DNA of 64,000 nucleotides from Reichenbachiella ulvae (GCF_025833875.1 NZ_JAOYOD010000001.1:3968001-4032000), one strand, 5' to 3'. Shown: positions 8,475 through 16,748, counted from the first letter of the stretch. Notes: a model not told the origin generated them from the sequence alone. Made by a program: numbers and translations.

Positions 8475-9086
8475 TTACATCACAGGATGACGAATGATGG
8501 TTTTGAGCTTTGACTCTGCCGTTTTTCTTGGATCGCTCAGGTAGATTTCCTTGTGATAGCCACGGTGTTTCAAGCCCTCTTCCTTCATTAAATTGAGAAT
8601 CTTATCTACCGTTGGCCCCTCCTCTTCATAGGATCCCAAGTGAAGACATTGCACGCATTTGCCCTGCTCTATAATTTCATATTGGACATCAGCCACCTGT
8701 TTCCCCTTCTCTTTGGCAACAGCCATTCCCTGTTTGTATACCTCATCACTCACAGATATCGGCATTCGGATCATGATTCTCCAGCACCATTCTTCTCTTG
8801 CGACCGATATAAAATCAGATTGCCTCTCAGGGCCACCTTTCACCCACCATTCGCACTCCATCTTGGGCACTTTAAAATCGAGATCATCCGCCTTCTGCAA
8901 AAATTTAATCGCATATGCCAGCTGATAGATCTTCTCAATTGCACCTAAAAAGATCTCATCCTCTGGAGCGCACTGACCCGCAATCGTCAAGTAAGGATAA
9001 GTCCCAAAATCCTCTACAGCCGCCTCAGTTTTTGCCCTATAATATGACTTATCTGTAATGGCCAAATCTAGTTTTTCTGCAATCAT
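8475..9086 (-). CDS. GyrI-like small-molecule-binding domain protein
   Basis: 203 residues spanning a GyrI/AraC effector-binding-like fold. Recognisable stretches are YRAKTEAAVEDFG near the start, the WWVKGGPER and WCWRIMIRMP strands, and the C-terminal GSYEEEGPTVDKILNLMKEEGL followed by HKEIYLSDPRKT, typical of the stand-alone GyrI-like proteins. These bind hydrophobic cations or drugs and some hydrolyse them. It starts 5 bp after the ABM-domain gene, so the two form a unit, next to a WYL regulator that may respond to the same compounds. The ligand is unknown. Confidence 0.82.
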   Translation of the reverse strand: MIAEKLDLAITDKSYYRAKTEAAVEDFGTYPYLTIAGQCAPEDEIFLGAIEKIYQLAYAIKFLQKADDLDFKVPKMECEWWVKGGPERQSDFISVAREEWCWRIMIRMPISVSDEVYKQGMAVAKEKGKQVADVQYEIIEQGKCVQCLHLGSYEEEGPTVDKILNLMKEEGLKHRGYHKEIYLSDPRKTAESKLKTIIRHPVM

Positions 9087-9091
9087 GACGC

Positions 9092-9382
9092 TTAGTTTTT
9101 AAAGTGATCAGAAAATTTCATCTCCTCCAGATAGTTCATCAGCAATCCAAACTGTGGATGTTTTTCGAACTCCTTTTCAGCCTCCTTGGCGTTTTCATAG
9201 TTGTCCCACACTACCCAATCCATGAGTTGATTGGCCTTGCTGCACGAGCGAAAGCTATGTACTCCCTTGAACCCTGCCATTCCCTCCAAACAGCTTTTCA
9301 CTATGTGCTGGACTTTGCCGTACTCCTTCTCAAATTCATTTTTGATCGTATAGACAATCACTTCTTTGATTTCCGTATTCAT
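9092..9382 (-). CDS. ABM-domain (antibiotic biosynthesis monooxygenase-like) small protein
   Basis: 96 residues with a dimeric ferredoxin-like fold pattern: opening strand EVIVYTIKNEFEKEYGKVQHIV, middle FKGVHSFRSCSKANQLMDWVVWDN, and the typical ENAKEAEKEFEKHPQF helix. ABM-like proteins include quinone-modifying monooxygenases and haem-degrading enzymes, but many have no known substrate. It lies immediately upstream of the GyrI-like gene in the same direction and downstream of the WYL regulator gene. Confidence 0.75.
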   Translation of the reverse strand: MNTEIKEVIVYTIKNEFEKEYGKVQHIVKSCLEGMAGFKGVHSFRSCSKANQLMDWVVWDNYENAKEAEKEFEKHPQFGLLMNYLEEMKFSDHFKN

Positions 9383-9466
9383 TTGTTCTATGGTTTTGAT
9401 TTGAACACAAAGAAATCAGGCAGAGTGACAGCCCTATGTCACTCTATTTTAGGGATGGAAAAAAAA

Positions 9467-10417
9467 TTATAGATAGTGCTCGAAAATCTCCCGACTCAGC
9501 TCTTTTGCCCTTTTGATCAAAGAGGGAGGAGAAAGAATCCTGCCATACTTGCCATGCATCATCATCCAGTGCACAAAGAAGTGATGATCCGGAATCACAA
9601 ATTTCATCTCTGTCCATTCCTGTCCCTTCTTCTCACTGACAAAGCCATAATTGTATTTGGCATCAGATATAAAACGAGTGATATCATTTCGGATTTCTAC
9701 TGTCACTTCTTCCACATCAAAGCGACTGAGTTGCTCTTTCAGAAAATCATCGTAGTTTGGATAGTCGCAGGGATCAAAAGTCTCCTCCAGCAACATCAGC
9801 TCTCGAACCCTCGTCGTTCTAAAATCTCGAATCTGTTTGCGCAGAAAGCAAAAGCCAATAATGTGCCAGTTGTCGTTGTAATAGACCAAACCCAACGGAG
9901 CTACCTTTCTTTGATTGATCGATTCGCTGTAGTTGGAGTAATACAACATATCTACCAAAAGATGACCTGCGACGGCTTTCTGAATATCTGGAAAAAAACG
10001 ATCCTGATCTTCCGTATCGCTGGAATGTCGAAATTGCAAAACCTGCACTTTATCCTCCAGTGTTTGAAGATAGTCCTTATCAGAATAGCGCAATACCGCC
10101 TTTATTTTCAGCAACGCTTCCTCAAACGCTCGATAGGTCTTTTTATCCGCCTTAGGCGCCAGCAGTTTTCCTCCCAGCAAAAGAGCAGCCGCCTCCTCCT
10201 TGTTCAACATCACCGGAGGCAAATGGTAACCCTCGACGATAAAGTAGCCCTCCGCTGCATCACCTCCGATGGGAACACCCGCTTCCGTCAGTGCTCGGAT
10301 ATCTCTAAAGACTGTACGCCGACCAATCTCAAAGCGCTCCTCGATCTCTACTAGAGGCACACGTTTCTTGCTTTGGAGCTGGATCAAAATGGCAGTAAGG
10401 CGGTCGATACGGTTCAT
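9467..10417 (-). CDS. YafY-type HTH/WYL-domain transcriptional regulator
   Basis: 316 residues: an N-terminal HTH_11 DNA-binding domain (about 1-55, RLTAILIQLQSKKRVPLVEIEERFEIGRRTVFRDIRAL), a middle linker, and a WYL domain at about 140-230 (LVYYNDNWHIIGFCFLRKQIRDFRTTRVRELMLLEETFD) with a C-terminal WCX-like extension. WYL proteins sense nucleotides, nucleic acids or small ligands. It ends 85 bp before the ABM gene and begins 6 bp after the DUF350 gene, so it may be part of a longer minus-strand unit. A regulatory link to the ABM/GyrI-like pair is an inference from position. Confidence 0.88.
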   Translation of the reverse strand: MNRIDRLTAILIQLQSKKRVPLVEIEERFEIGRRTVFRDIRALTEAGVPIGGDAAEGYFIVEGYHLPPVMLNKEEAAALLLGGKLLAPKADKKTYRAFEEALLKIKAVLRYSDKDYLQTLEDKVQVLQFRHSSDTEDQDRFFPDIQKAVAGHLLVDMLYYSNYSESINQRKVAPLGLVYYNDNWHIIGFCFLRKQIRDFRTTRVRELMLLEETFDPCDYPNYDDFLKEQLSRFDVEEVTVEIRNDITRFISDAKYNYGFVSEKKGQEWTEMKFVIPDHHFFVHWMMMHGKYGRILSPPSLIKRAKELSREIFEHYL

Positions 10418-10423
10418 GATTTA

Positions 10424-10939
10424 TCAATTAGGCGGTAGCTCCGGATATGGGATGATGGATTCTATCAATAAGGCCACTCCACTCTTGCACATCATGGTCA
10501 ATGTGATGATGATCACGCTGACCACTATCGCCACTCCGATATTGTTGTTTCGGATTTCCTCAAATTCCTTGATAGGCGTGATTCTGGCATAAAGCAGCGT
10601 ACTGAGTAGACCTATGATCATAGCAAAAAAGTAGGCGATACCAATGTAGATGGCTCCTTGACCCAGGTATTTAAAAACAAGCAACCATTGACTTTCACTC
10701 TGACTGAGCAAGCGAAAAGAAGACAACAAAGGCTGAATCACCGAGCTGACCAAATACCCTACAGAAAATAAAATACTCGCTGTATAGATGCTATAGGCAA
10801 GGTTTTCCTGCTCGCGAATCCCGTGATACCTCTGTCCAATCCATTTGACCAATTTGTAAGTCAGTGCCAAAATAAACACTCCAATACTGAGGGCAGAAAA
10901 AATCTCAAGCAGACCTAAAACAGCTATTCTATAATTCAT
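10424..10939 (-). CDS. DUF350-type integral membrane protein
   Basis: 171 residues from the ATG at 10939, whose ATGA overlaps the upstream gene's stop; a longer reading from 11002 would sit inside that gene and is rejected. Four hydrophobic segments are seen (about 5-25, 48-68, 85-110, 135-160), and the late motif NNNIGVAIVVSVIIITLTMMCKSGVALLI resembles the DUF350 family. The function of DUF350 is unknown; members often sit next to glutathionylspermidine-synthase or transglutaminase-like genes. It is coupled here to a transglutaminase-like protein. Confidence 0.7.
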   Translation of the reverse strand: MNYRIAVLGLLEIFSALSIGVFILALTYKLVKWIGQRYHGIREQENLAYSIYTASILFSVGYLVSSVIQPLLSSFRLLSQSESQWLLVFKYLGQGAIYIGIAYFFAMIIGLLSTLLYARITPIKEFEEIRNNNIGVAIVVSVIIITLTMMCKSGVALLIESIIPYPELPPN

Positions 10940-11721
10940 GATAACGCAATTTTCCAGTAGTTGATATTTTGCATATCCGGTGGCAACATACCTATTTGCC
11001 AACCTTTACCGGTCGTTTCCCAAAAGTAATATTTCTTGTGCTGGTACATGTAATAATCACCCGTTGCAGTAGTGTTCACCGCCAGCATGGCATGTCGATA
11101 TTGCTTGCTGATCATGATCATGGCATCATAGCCCAATGCCTCCAAAACGGCATACAATAGTAAGCATCTGGTATCGCAATCACCCTTAAGTGAATAGATG
11201 AACTCTGGTCCAGACAAGACGCCAAATTTATGCCCCCCTTCACAAGAACCCGAATTAGTACCTTCATCACAAGAGCCCGTTTTGATGAGTACGTATGGAA
11301 TATCCTGAACTAAGGAAACTATCGTGGATAGTTGCTGAGATGGTGTCATTGCCCCCAGTGCTAAATGATTCCGCAAAGAGTCCACAAAATATTCTAGCCG
11401 CTCTCTGTTTTGTTCAACCAACTGAGCGTAGATCGTGCCCCAGTGCTGGTTGTATTTCATATTTTCCATAGGGTGATTCAACCTTTCACGATCAGCTTTA
11501 GAAGCTTCACTCGTCAGCATACTACTTTCATAAGTTAGGCAATGCTGATCATGGTTGCTCATCCAATTTCTGGTATGCAGATAGTTTCCCGTTCGCGTAT
11601 CTTTTAGGCTTTCTTCAAAACACTCTATGGAAGTATCCTCATCCAAGCCCACTGACGATATTATTCTGAAGATCACAAAAACGATAAAACCGAATACCCA
11701 CCAAAAAATCTTGTTCTTCAA
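10936..11721 (-). CDS. Membrane-anchored transglutaminase-like protein
   Basis: 261 residues with one N-terminal hydrophobic helix (about 4-22, IFWWVFGFIVFVIFRIISSV). The C-terminal half carries a transglutaminase-like triad: the cysteine in KGDCDTRCLLLYAVLEALGYDA, the histidine in KQYRHAMLAVN, and the acidic residue in KKYYFWETTGKGWQIG. A CDEGTNSGSCEGG segment before the core could form a disulfide. It probably acts in the periplasm as a protease or cross-linking enzyme. Its stop overlaps the DUF350-type gene (ATGA), so the two products likely work together; the target is unknown. Confidence 0.78.
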   Translation of the reverse strand: MKNKIFWWVFGFIVFVIFRIISSVGLDEDTSIECFEESLKDTRTGNYLHTRNWMSNHDQHCLTYESSMLTSEASKADRERLNHPMENMKYNQHWGTIYAQLVEQNRERLEYFVDSLRNHLALGAMTPSQQLSTIVSLVQDIPYVLIKTGSCDEGTNSGSCEGGHKFGVLSGPEFIYSLKGDCDTRCLLLYAVLEALGYDAMIMISKQYRHAMLAVNTTATGDYYMYQHKKYYFWETTGKGWQIGMLPPDMQNINYWKIALS

Positions 11722-12138
11722 TGTCCATTAGTTAAAAATGAATTCGAATATCATTTAAAATGTGACAAAATAAAATGGCTCTTAAATATTTTGGTTGAGA
11801 GAACATAGTATTGTTTGGTTAATGGAGCCGCTTAAATATAGATGACGAAATTTTATTCTTACATTCTGGCATAATCCTTATATTATTTTGCCTTATCAGT
11901 ATAATCCCGGGCATTATATAACAAAACGCAGTTTTTCTTCAAATAATCCTATTCCAAATCGCTGCTTCCGATCATGAGCAATCATCAGAATCTATCAAGA
12001 TAGATTAAAAAAAAATTGCGGAGAATGGTCTCACATCAAATCATACCTATCTCTTCTATTTCGGCGATTTTTTCAAAAAACCGCCGCATTGTGCATCAAA
12101 AGCATTTCTTAGCCGTTGAATATTTCAATAGTAAAAGG
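11722..12138. other. AT-rich intergenic region ahead of the ectoine locus
   Basis: About 420 bp without a convincing gene. It contains a perfect palindrome, AATCTATC-AA-GATAGATT (11989-12006), followed by nine A residues. The A-run is on the wrong side for a plus-strand terminator, so it may be a protein-binding site or a terminator relic. The stretch probably holds distal control elements of the ectoine genes. Confidence 0.5.
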
Positions 12139-12168
12139 TTTTTAATTGAAGTAGATTATTTAGTTTTG
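12139..12168 (+). promoter_or_regulatory. Putative promoter of ectR-ectABC
   Basis: TAGTTTTG at 12161-12168 matches the TAnnTTTG -7 box. An imperfect TTTT at 12139-12142 lies 18 bp upstream where TTTG is expected. The predicted start, near 12175, falls inside the inverted repeat at 12173-12207. Confidence 0.55.
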
Positions 12169-12172
12169 CAAA

Positions 12173-12207
12173 TGTTTCAGCACTGAACTATTTTGCTGAC
12201 TGAAACA
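12173..12207 (+). promoter_or_regulatory. Inverted repeat, candidate operator of the MarR-type ectoine regulator
   Basis: Half-sites TGTTTCAG (12173-12180) and CTGAAACA (12200-12207) form a perfect 8-bp inverted repeat with a 19-bp spacer, placed over the predicted transcription start and just before the GTG of the regulator. The position suits repression by the MarR-family product; no binding evidence exists here. Confidence 0.5.
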
Positions 12208-12224
12208 AATACTTTATAAAATCA

Positions 12225-12746
12225 GTGAAAATAGAACAAGAAATTATCGCGAGTATTAGAAAAATCATACGAGCCGTAGACATCTACTCGAATCGATTGA
12301 AAGAGCAAATTGGTCTCAACTCTTCGCAGCTTACTTGTCTCAATTATCTGAGTCAGTATGGACCAAGATCGATTTCAGAATTGGGTAAGATGCTTAATCT
12401 GTCTCCCAGTATGTTGACCAATATCATTGATCAATTGGAGTCTAGATTATTAGTAGAGCGTGTGAGATCTGATAAGGATCGCAGGATCATCAAAATAGAG
12501 ATGACCAACATGGGTGAAGAGATATTGAATAACTCTCCTATGTTCTTGCACAAGAAGTTGGAAAACAATTTGTCTGATCTTTCGGAAGACAAGAGAAAAC
12601 AAATTTTGGATTCGCTGAGCCTACTCATCACTGCCATAGAAGCAGAAGATGTTGACTCAAGTCCAATCTTGGCAACTGGAGAAAATATAGTTGGAGAACC
12701 AGAAATAACAATAAACAAAGAGGGTGAATTCAAGCCCAAGCATTAA
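12225..12746 (+). CDS. ectR: MarR-family regulator of the ectoine cluster (EctR-like)
   Basis: 173 residues from a GTG start; an in-frame stop lies just upstream and no earlier ATG fits. A winged-helix MarR core at about 25-125 includes LTCLNYLSQYGPRSISELGKMLNLSPSMLTNIIDQLESRLLVERVRSDKDRRIIKIEMT. The C-terminal tail of about 40 residues (EDVDSSPILATGENIVGEPE) is extra to the minimal fold. It lies 53 bp ahead of ectA in the same direction. EctR-type MarR proteins repress ect genes in methylotrophs and other halotolerant bacteria; the same role is inferred here from position and family. Confidence 0.82.
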   Translation: MKIEQEIIASIRKIIRAVDIYSNRLKEQIGLNSSQLTCLNYLSQYGPRSISELGKMLNLSPSMLTNIIDQLESRLLVERVRSDKDRRIIKIEMTNMGEEILNNSPMFLHKKLENNLSDLSEDKRKQILDSLSLLITAIEAEDVDSSPILATGENIVGEPEITINKEGEFKPKH

Positions 12747-12799
12747 CAAATGAGTACAGTGTTTTTAGAGCCTGTTCTCATTCAATTTAAACCTTATAT

Positions 12800-13285
12800 A
12801 TGAATCTAAATATTCAAAAGCCGCAGTTAACTGACGGGAAAGAAATTTGGAAGCTAATTAAACGTACTGGAAATCTAGACCTTAATTCTGAGTACTGCTA
12901 CTTCATGCTCTCAGATCTGTTCAAAGATTACTGTGCCATTGTCACCTCGCCGGACCAGACCGATATCCTCGGATATGTGTCCTGCATCCCGAGGCAAGAC
13001 GACAGTCAGACCTTATTTGTCTGGCAAGTATGCACGGATCCACGAATTCAGAAAAGAGGGATGGCTAAGAAGCTCATCAATTTTGTGATCGAGCAGCAAT
13101 CAGAAAAAGTAGAATTCATTGAAGCCACGATATCAGATGATAATCAAGGCTCCATTGCACTCTTTACCTCTCTGGCCAAAAGTTATGGCGCAGAGATGAA
13201 AAAAGAGAACTACATCGAGGCATCGGATTTCAACGACAGTCACGAGTCAGAATACATTTATAAAATCGGAAAATTGAACTATTAA
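12800..13285 (+). CDS. ectA: L-2,4-diaminobutyrate N-gamma-acetyltransferase
   Basis: 161 residues, GNAT fold, normal EctA length. It acetylates diaminobutyrate with acetyl-CoA, the second step of ectoine synthesis. The sequence has the family's opening (ADG-like LTDGKEIWKLIKRTGNLDLNSEYCYFML), the acetyl-CoA loop DPRIQKRGMAKKLINF, and the EATISDDNQGSIALFTSLAK region. It is followed by ectB after 4 bp. The assignment is strongly supported by the ectABCD order. Confidence 0.95.
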   Translation: MNLNIQKPQLTDGKEIWKLIKRTGNLDLNSEYCYFMLSDLFKDYCAIVTSPDQTDILGYVSCIPRQDDSQTLFVWQVCTDPRIQKRGMAKKLINFVIEQQSEKVEFIEATISDDNQGSIALFTSLAKSYGAEMKKENYIEASDFNDSHESEYIYKIGKLNY

Positions 13286-13289
13286 TATA

Positions 13290-14555
13290 ATGGAACAGGT
13301 TAGAAAACACGAATCGAATGTAAGAGGGTATAGTAGAAGTTTCCCCGTAACATTCACAAGCGCAAACGGAGCAGTGATCCACGATACGGACCACAAACAA
13401 TACATCGACTTTCTGGCGGGAGCCGGAGCATTGAACTATGGGCACAACAACCCATTCTTCAAAATGAAGTTGATGGACTACATCGATAAAAATGGAGTAA
13501 CGCACGGATTGGACTTATCAACAGAGGCCAAAGAGCATTTCATCCAGATTTTTAATAAATACATCCTGGAGCCACGTGAATTGAAATACAAGATGCAATT
13601 CACAGGACCTACAGGTACCAATACAGTAGAAGCAGCCATCAAACTGGCACAGATCGTAACCGGTCGTACCAACATCATCACTTTTACCAATGGCTACCAT
13701 GGTCACAGTAAAGGTGCCTTGAGATTGACTGCCAACGCTCACTATAGAAAAGGACTAGAGAATGAATTGAATCAGTTTACGACTTTCATTCCTTATTTCG
13801 GTTTCTTGGATGGCGATTTTGATTCAGCAGATTATCTGGACAAAATCTTGAGTGACTCTGGTAGTGGTACCGACATACCAGCAGCGATCATTCTGGAAAC
13901 GATCCAGGGTGAAGGCGGTGTGAACGTAGCACCTAAAGAGTGGCTTCAGAAATTGAGAAAAATTACTGAAAAGCACGACATCTTGATGATCGTAGACGAT
14001 ATCCAGGTAGGATGTGGACGTACGGGTAATTTCTTCAGTTTCGAAGATGCTGGTATATACCCAGACATGGTTACCCTATCTAAATCACTTAGTGGATATG
14101 GACTGCCTATGTCGTTGCTATTGATCAAACCAGAAATCGATGACTGGAAGCCAGGTCAGCACACAGGTACTTTTAGAGGTAACAACCTTGCCTTTGTGAC
14201 GGCTGCAGAAGCCATCATCAAATACTGGAAAGACGATGAATTCACACAGGAGATCAAAGGCAAATCAGCCAAACTTCTTAGAATTTTGAATCAAATCGGC
14301 GAGGATCACAAAGACATCATCAAAGATGTACGAGGAAAAGGATTGATCGCAGCTGTAGAATGTACAGATGCAGAAACCGCCAGCAGCATTACAGCCGAAG
14401 CATTCAGCAATGGACTGATCATCGAAACATGTGGATCTGATGGTAATATCATCAAGTTCCTCCCTCCATTGAACATTCATGAGAATTACCTCAATGAAGG
14501 AATCAAAATATTCGAAAAAGCAATTGAAACAATAAAACAAGCAGAATTAGCATGA
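13290..14555 (+). CDS. ectB: Diaminobutyrate-2-oxoglutarate transaminase
   Basis: 421 residues, class III PLP aminotransferase. It converts aspartate semialdehyde plus glutamate to L-2,4-diaminobutyrate, the entry step of ectoine synthesis. The substrate-side motif FLAGAGALNYGHNNP, the cofactor motif GYHGHSKGA, the aspartate of DDIQVGCGRTG, and the PLP lysine K265 in TLSKSLSGYGLPMS are all present. The stop overlaps ectC by 4 bp (ATGA). The substrate can be supplied by the Asd encoded at 26547-27542; no cluster-borne aspartokinase was seen. Confidence 0.96.
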   Translation: MEQVRKHESNVRGYSRSFPVTFTSANGAVIHDTDHKQYIDFLAGAGALNYGHNNPFFKMKLMDYIDKNGVTHGLDLSTEAKEHFIQIFNKYILEPRELKYKMQFTGPTGTNTVEAAIKLAQIVTGRTNIITFTNGYHGHSKGALRLTANAHYRKGLENELNQFTTFIPYFGFLDGDFDSADYLDKILSDSGSGTDIPAAIILETIQGEGGVNVAPKEWLQKLRKITEKHDILMIVDDIQVGCGRTGNFFSFEDAGIYPDMVTLSKSLSGYGLPMSLLLIKPEIDDWKPGQHTGTFRGNNLAFVTAAEAIIKYWKDDEFTQEIKGKSAKLLRILNQIGEDHKDIIKDVRGKGLIAAVECTDAETASSITAEAFSNGLIIETCGSDGNIIKFLPPLNIHENYLNEGIKIFEKAIETIKQAELA

Positions 14556-14941
14556 TAGTACGCACGCTAGAAGAAGTCCAGGCGGCAGGCAATGAAGTGA
14601 AATCTGACGGTTGGATCAGCAGAAGATACCTGCTGAAAAAAGATGGAATGGGATTTTCGTTTCATGAGACGATCATTGAAGAAGGAGCCAAACTAGAGAT
14701 GCACTATAAAAACCACCTTGAATCAGTCTACTGTGCCAAGGGAGAAGGTAAAATCACCTCTCTAGCGACGGGTGAGTCCTGGGAAATCAAGCCAGGCACC
14801 ATGTACGCGCTCAACGAAAACGATCATCACATTCTGGAAGGATATACTGAAATGACCATGCTTTGTGTGTTTAACCCACCCGTAACAGGTCAGGAAAAAC
14901 ACCAGGCAGATGGTAGTTATGCTCTGGTAGAAGACGAATAG
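14552..14941 (+). CDS. ectC: L-ectoine synthase
   Basis: 129 residues, cupin fold, full EctC length. It cyclises N-gamma-acetyl-diaminobutyrate to ectoine. The opening MIVRTLEEVQAAGNEV, the SRRYLLKKDGMGFSFHETI segment, the metal-site stretch EMHYKNHLESVYCAKGEGK and the late NENDHHILEGYTEMTMLCVFNPPVTGQE are characteristic. It is translationally coupled to ectB. A structured 171-bp gap separates it from ectD. Confidence 0.97.
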   Translation: MIVRTLEEVQAAGNEVKSDGWISRRYLLKKDGMGFSFHETIIEEGAKLEMHYKNHLESVYCAKGEGKITSLATGESWEIKPGTMYALNENDHHILEGYTEMTMLCVFNPPVTGQEKHQADGSYALVEDE

Positions 14942-14953
14942 TTCTTTTTTTGA

Positions 14954-14968
14954 TCACCTAAAAGGTGA
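14954..14968 (+). terminator. Short hairpin just after ectC
   Basis: TCACCT-AAA-AGGTGA forms a perfect 6-bp stem with a 3-base loop 13 bp after the ectC stop. The T-run precedes it and does not follow it, so termination would be weak; it may instead stabilise the ectABC transcript. Confidence 0.4.
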
Positions 14969-14981
14969 ATTACATATTTAG

Positions 14982-15032
14982 GAATGAGAAGGAATTAACT
15001 AGCCTGGTAGGCCGGTTAAAATCTTCTCATTC
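14982..15032 (+). promoter_or_regulatory. Long imperfect hairpin between ectC and ectD
   Basis: Outer arms GAATGAGAAG (14982-14991) and CTTCTCATTC (15023-15032) pair perfectly over 10 bp. After a 3 x 3 internal loop, TTAACT pairs with GGTTAA (one G-T wobble), and GCC with GGC close the tip. A 51-nt structured element in the ectC-ectD gap could set the ratio of ectD to ectABC expression or act as a processing or termination site. Confidence 0.55.
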
Positions 15033-15112
15033 TGCTTTATAAAGCATTCATCAAATTATTAATTAAACAAATAGATAACATCAACTGAATTTTACATCAA
15101 ACCGATACACAT

Positions 15113-15985
15113 ATGGTAATTGAAGACTTGTATCCATCAAGAACGGACTCGACAGCCCGATGGATCGATCGACATGATCCTGTGGTCTATGCAAAAAAGG
15201 GGGCGCCGACAACCGCCCTGACCCAACAGCAAATCGAGAGCTTCGAGAAAAAAGGATTTTTAATCATCAAGAATGTTTTCTCAGCAGAGGAAATAGAAGA
15301 TTACAACGAGGAATTTCAACGCTTAGCTGATGATCCTATTCTGGGAGTCAAAGAGGAATTCATTCAGGAGCCCGAAAGCAGAATCGTAAGATCCATTTTT
15401 GCAGCCCATACATTTAGCCGCAAATATCAAGCCCTCACTGAAGATCCTAGAATCCGAAAAAAGGTAGAATATCTTTTGGATGAGGAGGTGTACATTCATC
15501 AGGCCCGGATCAATGCTAAGCCTGGCTTTAGTGGAAAGGAATTCTATTGGCACTCGGATTTTGAAACCTGGCATGTGGAGGATGGTATGCCGCGAATGAG
15601 AGCCATAAGCTGCCTGATCACCATGACAGAAAACAAAAGTTACAATGGTTCGCTGATGCTGATGCCGGGTTCGCACAAAAAATATGTGTCCTGCATCGGA
15701 AAGACGCCTGAGAACCACTACAAAAACTCCTTGCGCAGACAGAAGTACGGTGTTCCGGATGAAGAAAGCCTGGAAGCCCTCTACGAGGAATGTGGAATCG
15801 AAGTAGCGGAATGTCCACCGGGATCAGTCATCCTTTTCGATTGCAACACCATGCATGGATCAAGCAGTAATATTTCACCCATGCCGAGAAGAAATATCTT
15901 CTTTGTTTTCAATGCGAAATCCAATAGACTGGAAGCCCCTTTTGGTGGAACAAGTCCACGACCGGATTTTATTGCGCATCGGTAA
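15113..15985 (+). CDS. ectD: Ectoine 5-hydroxylase
   Basis: 290 residues, Fe(II)/2-oxoglutarate dioxygenase of the PhyH superfamily. It converts ectoine to 5-hydroxyectoine. The N-terminal signature DLYPSRTDSTARWIDRHDPVVY is typical of EctD. The iron site is H147-x-D149 (FYWHSDFETWH) with the distal H248 (CNTMHGSSSN), and the EctD consensus FHSDFETWHVEDGMPRMR-like stretch is intact. It lies 171 bp after ectC in the same direction with no strong promoter seen, so expression may be by read-through past the hairpin. Confidence 0.96.
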   Translation: MVIEDLYPSRTDSTARWIDRHDPVVYAKKGAPTTALTQQQIESFEKKGFLIIKNVFSAEEIEDYNEEFQRLADDPILGVKEEFIQEPESRIVRSIFAAHTFSRKYQALTEDPRIRKKVEYLLDEEVYIHQARINAKPGFSGKEFYWHSDFETWHVEDGMPRMRAISCLITMTENKSYNGSLMLMPGSHKKYVSCIGKTPENHYKNSLRRQKYGVPDEESLEALYEECGIEVAECPPGSVILFDCNTMHGSSSNISPMPRRNIFFVFNAKSNRLEAPFGGTSPRPDFIAHR

Positions 15986-16080
15986 CTGAACTAAAAATTA
16001 ACATTTTCTAAAAAGGGTTATGGTAAGTCCGAAATGGCATATCTTAACCTTTTTTTATCATCAAAACCCCAATACAATAA

Positions 16081-16698
16081 ATGTTCAACGACGTTTTTTA
16101 CGACTCGTTAGGGCTGATGCTCTTCATGCTGAATCCCTTTTTACTCATCGTCTATCTTATAGACTTGATTGAAGAATTAGACGCCAAGACCTTCGCCAAA
16201 ATGTTGATCCGTGCAGGATTGATCAGCGGAGCTTGTTACATCACATTTGCCATACTAGGCAATGAAATTTTCGACACGGTATTCAAGGCAGATTTTGCTT
16301 CTTTTCAGATCTTCGGTGGTATTATTTTCCTGATCACAGGTATCAAATATGTCTTTGATGGAAACAAAGCGATCAAAAAATTGAGAGGAGAACCAGAATA
16401 CGTACAGGGTGGGATCGTCATGCCCATCATGGTAGGACCTGGTACGATCAGTGCCAGTATCGTGGTAGGACAACGTCTGGATTACATTCCAGCTGTTATC
16501 ATCATATTGATCTCGCTGGTCATCTGCATCACTACAGTGATTATTCTGAAAAACATTTACACCCGAGCGAAAACCCGAAACGAATCTTTGGTGCTGAAAT
16601 ACATCGATATACTCGGTCGTGTGGCAGCTCTATTGATCGGAACATTCTCGATCGAAATGATCATGAATGGGGTCAAAACCTGGGTAGGAAAATTCTAA
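16081..16698 (+). CDS. MarC-family integral membrane protein
   Basis: 205 residues with six predicted membrane helices (about 6-26, 42-62, 68-88, 112-132, 138-158, 178-198). The motif FDTVFKADFASFQIFGGIIFLITGIKYV and the GGIVMPIMVGPGTISASIVV stretch are hallmarks of the MarC (UPF0056) family. The function of MarC is not established; it was once wrongly linked to multiple antibiotic resistance. It follows ectD by 95 bp in the same direction and is closed by a strong terminator, so it may be part of the osmoadaptation unit, perhaps as an efflux or transport protein. That role is inference. Confidence 0.88.
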   Translation: MFNDVFYDSLGLMLFMLNPFLLIVYLIDLIEELDAKTFAKMLIRAGLISGACYITFAILGNEIFDTVFKADFASFQIFGGIIFLITGIKYVFDGNKAIKKLRGEPEYVQGGIVMPIMVGPGTISASIVVGQRLDYIPAVIIILISLVICITTVIILKNIYTRAKTRNESLVLKYIDILGRVAALLIGTFSIEMIMNGVKTWVGKF

Positions 16699-16719
16699 CT
16701 GTTGCATTATTGCACATCT

Positions 16720-16748
16720 AGGCCGACGAAATTCTACTTCGTCGGCCT
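16720..16748 (+). terminator. Strong terminator after the MarC gene
   Basis: An 11-bp perfect stem, AGGCCGACGAA / TTCGTCGGCCT, with a 7-base loop, followed by TATTTTCTG, starts 21 bp after the stop. Confidence 0.85.

Noticed and set aside
9476..10354. 292-codon plus-strand ORF
   Set aside because: It is the antisense shadow of the WYL regulator, which has clear domain motifs; the antisense product is basic and repetitive without recognisable domains.
11989..12006. Terminator at AATCTATC-AA-GATAGATT
   Set aside because: The A-run follows on the plus strand, so there is no T-run after the hairpin in either useful direction relative to a nearby gene end.
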